Assembly (NCBI GenBank): GCA_026416215.1
Contig: JAOAFP010000014.1
Span: 1-19,976, forward strand
From: Negativicutes bacterium
GTDB taxonomy: Bacteria; Bacillota; Negativicutes; SKW292
Direction of reading: 5' to 3'
DNA: 19,976 nucleotides
Shown: positions 15,260 through 19,976 of the stretch, piece by piece
How the letters are laid out: every line of letters begins with the position of its first letter
Numbering within the stretch: the first letter of the stretch is position 1
The notes under the pieces: generated by a model
Told to the model about the DNA's origin: nothing
The model's database searches: none
What the model saw: only the letters and a program-made list of their open reading frames with translations
Made by a program: the position numbers and the translations under genes

Positions 15260-16506
15260 CACTGCCCACCGGACGGCAGAATTGACCCCCCCTGGGGAAT
15301 GAGCAGGATTTCCCCGGTCGGCCCGCTTTTGGCCAGGGCCGCATCCAGTGCCGCCTGTCCGTCGGCAAACTGCCGGCAGAGCTTGTCCAGTTTAGGATGG
15401 CTTAATGCCGATACCAGGTAGATGTCGGCCATCTTTCTGACCATGGCAATGGCCGCCGCTTTGTGTCCGCCCAGCCGGAAGCCGCTCTCCACCCGGCTGA
15501 TCAGCCGATCGGCACTGTCAGCCTCGCTTATCCATTGTTCAAACACTTCTTCGCCAAACCCTTCCCGGCACTCGGCAACCAGGATCACCGTTCCGCCGGG
15601 TTTTACCGCGTATTTGGCATTGTCCAGCGCCTTTTGCGCCTGATAGAGATTGATGTCCTTGGGAAATCCCCCCGGCGAAGTGATTACAATGTCGGCCCGG
15701 CGGGGAATTTTTACCTTGTACAGTCGGTCGAGGAATTCGCAGCCGGCCCGGTGGGCGTCAATGTAATGCCCGGCTACCGCCCTGATAATCCGCTTCTTTT
15801 CGTCCAGAATGACATTGAGAATAAAGTCAATGGCCAGGTGATGACCGATTGCGTCGATGTCCCGCCGCAACGGGTTGTCGGTGATATTGCCGGCGCACGC
15901 CTTGTCCAGCACCATCATCCGGTGGTTGGCCTGAATGGCCGCCCTGGTGGATACGCCAGGCATTATCGCCTTAGCCCCGCCGCTGTAACCAGCGAAATAA
16001 TGATACTCGATATTGCCAAGACAAACCCGACGGTCGGCAGCCGCCACCAGCCGGCAGACGTCGAGCGGGGTGCCGGATTCGGTGGTGCCGACACGAACAA
16101 AGCCCTGACTGCCGCCGTCCACACACCGCACCCGCCCGAACACCTCTCCGCCAACCAGTGCCTGCATTTCCTCCCGGCTGTGGCGGCGGTGACTGCCCAG
16201 GGCGAAGACCACGGTAATATCGCCGTCCCCAACCCCGGCCCGGTTAAGTTCGGCCAGCACCGGCGGCAGCAGCTTGTAACTGGGCAGCGGCCGGGTGATG
16301 TCGCTGGTGACAATGGCCACTTTATCCCCGGCCTGCACCAGGCCGGCAAGCGGCAGGCTGGCAATCGGCTCAGCCAGCGCCCGGCTGATTTCGGCCTGCT
16401 CATCGGCGGCCGCCGTCACCGGATTGGCGGTCAGCACCGCCAGCAGGTTCTGTCCGGGGATCTCCAGTTCGATCTTTCCCTGTCCGTAAGCCAGTTCAAA
16501 ACTCAT
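15259..16506 (-). CDS. LarA-like nickel-dependent hydroxyacid racemase/epimerase homologue
   Basis: The 415-residue protein belongs to the LarA (lactate racemase, DUF2088) superfamily. Key residues match L. plantarum LarA at near-constant offset: His106 (FALGSHRRHS), His169 (IEYHYFAGYSGG), Lys179 (GGAKAIMPG, the lysine that binds the nickel-pincer cofactor) and His195 (IQANHRMM). TSDITRPLPSY (67-77) corresponds to the SDHTRP block. The substrate-side region differs (SGFRLGGHKAAAIAM at 341-355 instead of the TPDQW-type segment), so another hydroxyacid or polyol acid may be the substrate. The start is ATG 16506, with GAGG five bases before it; an upstream ATG at 16548 has no support. No cofactor genes larB/C/E are in the window. 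It lies between iolG and the ABC ATPase gene. Confidence 0.88.
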   Translation of the reverse strand: MSFELAYGQGKIELEIPGQNLLAVLTANPVTAAADEQAEISRALAEPIASLPLAGLVQAGDKVAIVTSDITRPLPSYKLLPPVLAELNRAGVGDGDITVVFALGSHRRHSREEMQALVGGEVFGRVRCVDGGSQGFVRVGTTESGTPLDVCRLVAAADRRVCLGNIEYHYFAGYSGGAKAIMPGVSTRAAIQANHRMMVLDKACAGNITDNPLRRDIDAIGHHLAIDFILNVILDEKKRIIRAVAGHYIDAHRAGCEFLDRLYKVKIPRRADIVITSPGGFPKDINLYQAQKALDNAKYAVKPGGTVILVAECREGFGEEVFEQWISEADSADRLISRVESGFRLGGHKAAAIAMVRKMADIYLVSALSHPKLDKLCRQFADGQAALDAALAKSGPTGEILLIPQGGSILPSGGQ

Positions 16507-16524
16507 ACACACCTCACTGTTTAC

Positions 16525-16541
16525 CTGCCGGCCGCCGGCAG
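16525..16541. repeat. Perfect palindrome between iolG and the larA-like gene
   Basis: CTGCCGGC-C-GCCGGCAG is an 8-bp perfect inverted repeat with a one-base centre in the 78-bp gap. CTGCCGGCA occurs again at about 16568-16576. It may be a hairpin in the mRNA or a protein-binding site, but GCCGGC words are very common in this DNA. Confidence 0.45.
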
Positions 16542-16584
16542 CCGCCACCCGTTAAACGGAGCGGATCTGCCGGCAACCGCTTTT

Positions 16585-17595
16585 TCAGTCTTCCACCTTC
16601 ACCGGTCTTCCCTCCCGGTATGACCGCCAGGCAGCCAGACCGATCAGCACCGGTTTAAGTCCGTCGATACCGGTGACCGGAGTGGGCCGGTTGTTGGCGA
16701 TACTGTCAAAAAACTGCCGCATTTCCTCGATGAACGAACCCTCATAGCGTTCCAGGAAGAAGTACTTGGGTTTGTCGGACAACACCGCTTCAGAGGTGCT
16801 GAGCGAAACGGTGGTCGGCAGGTCGTTGCCCACGGTAATGCCACCCCTGGTACCCAGTACTTCCACCCGCTGGTCGTAGCCGTACACCGCCCGACGGCAG
16901 TTGTCAATCACGCCAATCGCCCCGTTGGCGAACTTGAGGCTGATCAAGGCGGTGTCAACGTCCCCGGCCTCACCAATCGCCGGATCGACGGTCACGGCGG
17001 CATTGGCGTACACCTCAGTCACTTCACTGCCGGTAAGGTAGCGGACCATGTCAAAATCGTGGATGGTCATATCGAGAAACATGCCGCCGGACGTTTTGAC
17101 GTATTCAACCGGCGGCGGTTCCGGGTCGCGGGAGGTGACCTTGACAATTTGCAGCTGCCCAACCGCCCCTGATTGGATCAATTCCCGGACTTTGGCAAAG
17201 TTGTGGTCAAACCGGCGGTTGAACCCGACCTGAAACTTCACCCCGGCCGTCTCCACTGCCTGCAAAACCTGGTGGATCCGCCCGACGTCGTAATCGATGG
17301 GTTTCTCACAGAACACGTGCTTGCCGGCCTGGGCGGCCTCAATCGAATACTGGGCGTGGGTATTGGTGGGCGAGCAGATAAGCACTGCGTCGATCTCCCG
17401 ATCGTCAATTATCGGGCGGTGGTCGGCGTAAATGTTTTCAATCCCTATTCCCCTGGCCCATTCGCTGATTTTGTCGGCCATAACGTCAGCAATTGCCTTA
17501 ATTTTCACCTGGGGAAAATTGTTGGTGATGAACCTGCTGTGCAATTGTCCGATCCGTCCGCCGCCGATCACGCCGATGGTAAGTTTTTTTTCCAT
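16585..17595 (-). CDS. iolG: Inositol 2-dehydrogenase
   Basis: This Gfo/Idh/MocA-family dehydrogenase (336 aa) oxidises myo-inositol to scyllo-inosose with NAD+. The N-terminal Rossmann motif IGVIGGGRIGQLH (7-19) is followed by CSPTNTHAQYS, the catalytic Lys98 in FCEKP, and GGMFLDMTIHDFDMVRYLTG (170-189) holding Asp175 and His179. These match the Lys-Asp-His set of B. subtilis IolG. Length is normal. The start ATG 17595 follows a strong GAGGAGGG. It is 12 bp behind iolE. Gfo/Idh enzymes vary in substrate, but the direct linkage to iolE and iolD makes inositol dehydrogenase the best call. Confidence 0.93.
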   Translation of the reverse strand: MEKKLTIGVIGGGRIGQLHSRFITNNFPQVKIKAIADVMADKISEWARGIGIENIYADHRPIIDDREIDAVLICSPTNTHAQYSIEAAQAGKHVFCEKPIDYDVGRIHQVLQAVETAGVKFQVGFNRRFDHNFAKVRELIQSGAVGQLQIVKVTSRDPEPPPVEYVKTSGGMFLDMTIHDFDMVRYLTGSEVTEVYANAAVTVDPAIGEAGDVDTALISLKFANGAIGVIDNCRRAVYGYDQRVEVLGTRGGITVGNDLPTTVSLSTSEAVLSDKPKYFFLERYEGSFIEEMRQFFDSIANNRPTPVTGIDGLKPVLIGLAAWRSYREGRPVKVED

Positions 17596-17607
17596 TTTTC
17601 CCTCCTC

Positions 17608-18504
17608 TTAAAGTCCGGTGGTTTCCCGGATATAGCTGCGGGCTTTCAGGGCATACTCCAGCGGATTGGCCAGTGCCGGATCCTGCTCCGCCTCAACCAG
17701 CAGCCAGCCCTGATAGCCATGCTCGTCCAGCACTTTAAACAGCGGGCGAAAATCGATCATCCCGTCGCCCGGCACGGTGAAAACCCCGGCCTTCACCGCC
17801 TGCAGAAAGCTCATCCTGTCCTGGTGAACCCGGGTGAGCACCTCGCTGCGGATGTCCTTCAGGTGGACGTGTCGCACCCGGCTGACATGTTTTTCGAGGA
17901 CGGCCAGCGGATTTTCGCCGGCAAAGGTCAGGTGGCCGCTGTCGAACAACAGGCTGACCTGCTCCGGGTCGGTGGCCGCCATCAGCCTGTCGATCTCAGC
18001 CGCGGTCTGAACACCTGTCCCCATGTGATGGTGGTAAACCAGGGTCATTCCTACCTCCTTAGCCAGTCTGCCCAGATTTTCCAGCCCGTCGGTCAACCTC
18101 TGCCATTCTTGGTCGCTGAAATGCGGTTTGCCGTCAAACACCGGCGTGTTCATCTGCCCCTGCACGCTGTGCCCCTGTTCCGACACCACCACCACCCTGG
18201 CCCCCATTGCCCGGAGAAAGTCGCGGTGACTGACGAACGCCGCCGCCGTCCGTTCGTAGGAATCCGTGGTCAGGAACGAACTGAACCAGGCACTGGCAAC
18301 CGACAGTTTGCGCAGCGACAGAGCCTTTTTCAGCACCGCCACATCGCGGGGGAACTTGCTGCCCACCTCGCAACCGCTGAATCCGGCCAGGGCCATCTCG
18401 CTGACGCACTGTTCAAAGGTGTTCTCTCCCCCCAGCTCGGGCATGTCGTCATTGGTCCAGGCAATAGGGGCAATCCCCAGCCGGACTTTTTCGCGATCAA
18501 ACAT
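17608..18504 (-). CDS. iolE: Myo-inosose-2 dehydratase
   Basis: This TIM-barrel enzyme (298 aa) of the xylose-isomerase-like superfamily dehydrates scyllo-inosose to 3D-(3,5/4)-trihydroxycyclohexane-1,2-dione, the second step of inositol catabolism. The IolE hallmarks are seen: LGIAPIAWTNDDMPELGG at the N-terminus, GFSGCEVGSKFP, LVYHHHMGTGVQT, LLFDSGHLTFAG, VRHVHLKDIR and a C-terminal WLLVEAEQDPALANP. The length equals the family norm. A GGGGGAGG sequence lies about ten bases before ATG 18504. It is 20 bp behind iolD, so the three iol genes are tightly packed in the order D-E-G. Confidence 0.96.
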   Translation of the reverse strand: MFDREKVRLGIAPIAWTNDDMPELGGENTFEQCVSEMALAGFSGCEVGSKFPRDVAVLKKALSLRKLSVASAWFSSFLTTDSYERTAAAFVSHRDFLRAMGARVVVVSEQGHSVQGQMNTPVFDGKPHFSDQEWQRLTDGLENLGRLAKEVGMTLVYHHHMGTGVQTAAEIDRLMAATDPEQVSLLFDSGHLTFAGENPLAVLEKHVSRVRHVHLKDIRSEVLTRVHQDRMSFLQAVKAGVFTVPGDGMIDFRPLFKVLDEHGYQGWLLVEAEQDPALANPLEYALKARSYIRETTGL

Positions 18505-18524
18505 CCTGCTCTACCTCCCCCAGC

Positions 18525-19957
18525 TCAGTATTGTCTGGCCTGGCCGACATTTTCCCGCAGCCGGCGGTAAGCCGACTGAACCTGCGGACTGTCGGCCACC
18601 GCGGGCACTCCTACCCGCCACCAGGCGCCATATCCGTGAGTCATGGTCTTGGGCATCACTTTGACATCGATTAAGGTCGACACCGTTTCCCGCCGGACGG
18701 CAGCCAGCGCCTCCTCAAGCTCCCCAATCGTCCGTACCCGGTAGGTTTTGCAGCCGTAGGCAGCAGCGTTGGCGGCAAAATCGATCGGCATGAGGTTGCC
18801 GTCCAGCTGTCCCGTTCCGGGATTGCGAAACCGGAATTCGGTACCGAAGCTGGTCATACCCTGGTCAATCTGCAGATTGTTAATGCAGCCGAACGCCATG
18901 TTGTCAAACAGGATTACGTTGATTTTGACCCCCTCCTGTAATGAGGTGACGAGCTCGGAATGGGACATCAGGTAAGACCCGTCGCCGACCAGGGCAAACA
19001 CCTCCCGTTCCGGCTGGGCCAGCTTAACTCCCAGGGCGGCATTAACCTCGTAACCCATGCAGGAATAGCCATACTCCATGTGATAGGTGCCCCTGCCCCT
19101 GGCCCGCCACAGTCGCTGGAGGTCGCCCGGCAGGCTGCCGGCCGCACAGACAATCACGTCGTCGTCGGCCATGGTCCGGTTCAGCACCCCCAGAACCTCG
19201 GTCTGGGTGAGCCTCGAGCCGGTCAGGGAGGCAAACTCGCTGAGCACCTGCCGCCAAGGCAGGCCATCTTCCACCTCCGGGACAAAATCATCATCCCGGT
19301 ACTGCCGGGCGTACAGCCGGTCAACCTCGGCGTCATGAGCCGCACGGGCGTCGGCTATCTCGTGTCTGTACCCCGAATGGTAACCCTCAGCCGCCAGGGC
19401 GGCGGCCAGGGCTTCCAGCCCGGCCCGGGCATCGGCCACCACTTTTACCCCGTCCAGCTTGCCGGCGTCGAACGGAGCGACATTGATGTTGACAAACCTG
19501 ACTTCTTCCCCTCTGAACAGCCACTTCGAGGCAGTGGTAAAATCGGTGTAGCGGGTGCCGACACCAATCACCAGGTCGGCGGCGGCAGCCATGGCGTTTG
19601 CCGCCGGTCCGCCGGTCACCCCGATGCCGCCGAGGTTGAGCGGGTGATCCCAGGGTATGGCGCTCTTGCCGGCCTGGGTTTCGGCAAACGGAATATTGAA
19701 CTGTTCGGCAAACCGGCGAAAGACTTCCTCCGCCCCCGAATATCTCACTCCGCCGCCGAGAATCAGCAACGGCCGCCTTTTACCGGCAAACGCCCTGACC
19801 GCATCGGCGATCATTCCGGCCGTCGGCGGCCGCCGCTCAATCCGGTGCACCCGCCTGGCCAGGAAGTATTCCGGGTAATCGTAGGCCTCGCCCTGTACAT
19901 CCTGGGGCAGGGCAATGGTCACCGCCCCGGTCTCGGCCGGATCGGTCAGCACCCGCA
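18525..19957 (-). CDS. iolD: 3D-(3,5/4)-trihydroxycyclohexane-1,2-dione hydrolase, 5'-truncated
   Basis: This is the C-terminal 477 residues of a thiamine diphosphate enzyme that normally has about 640. IolD opens the cyclohexanedione ring to 5-deoxy-glucuronate. Seen are [20 protein letters not shown] at the break, the central domain with [17 protein letters not shown] and [15 protein letters not shown], and the C-terminal cofactor domain with [13 protein letters not shown]. The diphosphate-binding stretch starts at [13 protein letters not shown] and ends at FGCINNLQ. The missing N-terminus is due to the contig end: genomic sequence stops at 19957 and adapter follows. The GTG at 19958 looks like a start only because the adapter puts TAA in frame before it; the true start lies off the contig. 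Confidence 0.96.
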
Positions 19958-19976
19958 CTGTCTCTTATACACATCT
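19958..19976. other. Untrimmed Tn5 mosaic-end sequencing adapter
   Basis: CTGTCTCTTATACACATCT is an exact 19-base match to the Tn5 mosaic end used in transposase library kits. It lies at the very end of the window and interrupts the conserved iolD reading frame, so it is an artefact and not a genomic transposon end. Confidence 0.97.

Noticed and set aside
15463..16623. A 386-codon plus-strand open frame antisense to the LarA-like gene
   Set aside because: Its product resembles no family, and the minus-strand gene keeps all LarA key residues.
17173..18570. A 465-codon plus-strand open frame antisense to iolE and part of iolG
   Set aside because: The opposite strand encodes textbook IolE and IolG with catalytic motifs; this frame has a composition typical of shadow frames.
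19958..19976. Genomic Tn5 or IS50 insertion end
   Set aside because: Only the 19-bp mosaic end is present, exactly at the sequence end; a library adapter is the simpler explanation.

Overview
This window looks like one end of a contig from a GC-rich member of the Bacillota (Firmicutes). The grounds are strong GGAGG-type ribosome binding sites before most genes, some TTG/GTG starts, and a LexA operator of the Bacillus/Clostridia type (CGAAC-N4-GTTCG) in front of dinB. A GC-rich anaerobic lineage such as Negativicutes or Peptococcaceae-like Clostridia would fit, but that placement is inference; no rRNA or other phylogenetic marker is present. The last 19 bases are not genomic: they match exactly the Tn5 mosaic end used in transposase-based sequencing libraries, so the right edge is an untrimmed adapter.

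Left part, plus strand (1-3800): the 3' part of nanE (N-acetylmannosamine-6-phosphate 2-epimerase), then an overlapping psuK-psuG pair (pseudouridine kinase and pseudouridine-5'-phosphate glycosidase), then a Y-family DNA polymerase (dinB) with its own promoter and LexA box. A symmetric hairpin at 3772-3800 separates dinB from a convergent methyl-accepting chemotaxis protein gene (4000-5724) and can terminate both transcripts. The roughly 200 bases between the hairpin and the chemoreceptor gene hold no convincing gene.

Right part, minus strand (5861-19957): twelve genes on one strand with gaps of 0-90 bp, read right to left. They are iolD (cut by the contig end), iolE, iolG, a LarA-like nickel-dependent racemase homologue, a sugar ABC ATPase, a PHP-family phosphohydrolase, an ABC permease, a sugar-binding lipoprotein, a lone PTS EIIC, an AraM/glycerol-1-phosphate dehydrogenase-like enzyme, a glycerate kinase and an MFS transporter. 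The first part is a classical front end of myo-inositol catabolism (IolG oxidises, IolE dehydrates, IolD opens the ring) with a ribose/inositol-type importer. The later steps (IolB, IolC, IolJ, IolA) are not in the window.

The unusual aspect is the company the inositol genes keep. The LarA homologue keeps the four key residues of the nickel-pincer fold (His106, His169, Lys179, His195) and is translationally coupled to the ABC ATPase. Downstream come a polyol-phosphate-type dehydrogenase and a glycerate kinase. This suggests, as inference only, an extended polyol/hydroxyacid utilisation locus in which a stereochemical inversion of a hydroxyacid or cyclitol derivative is one step. No CRISPR arrays, tRNAs, rRNAs, insertion sequences or phage genes were seen.
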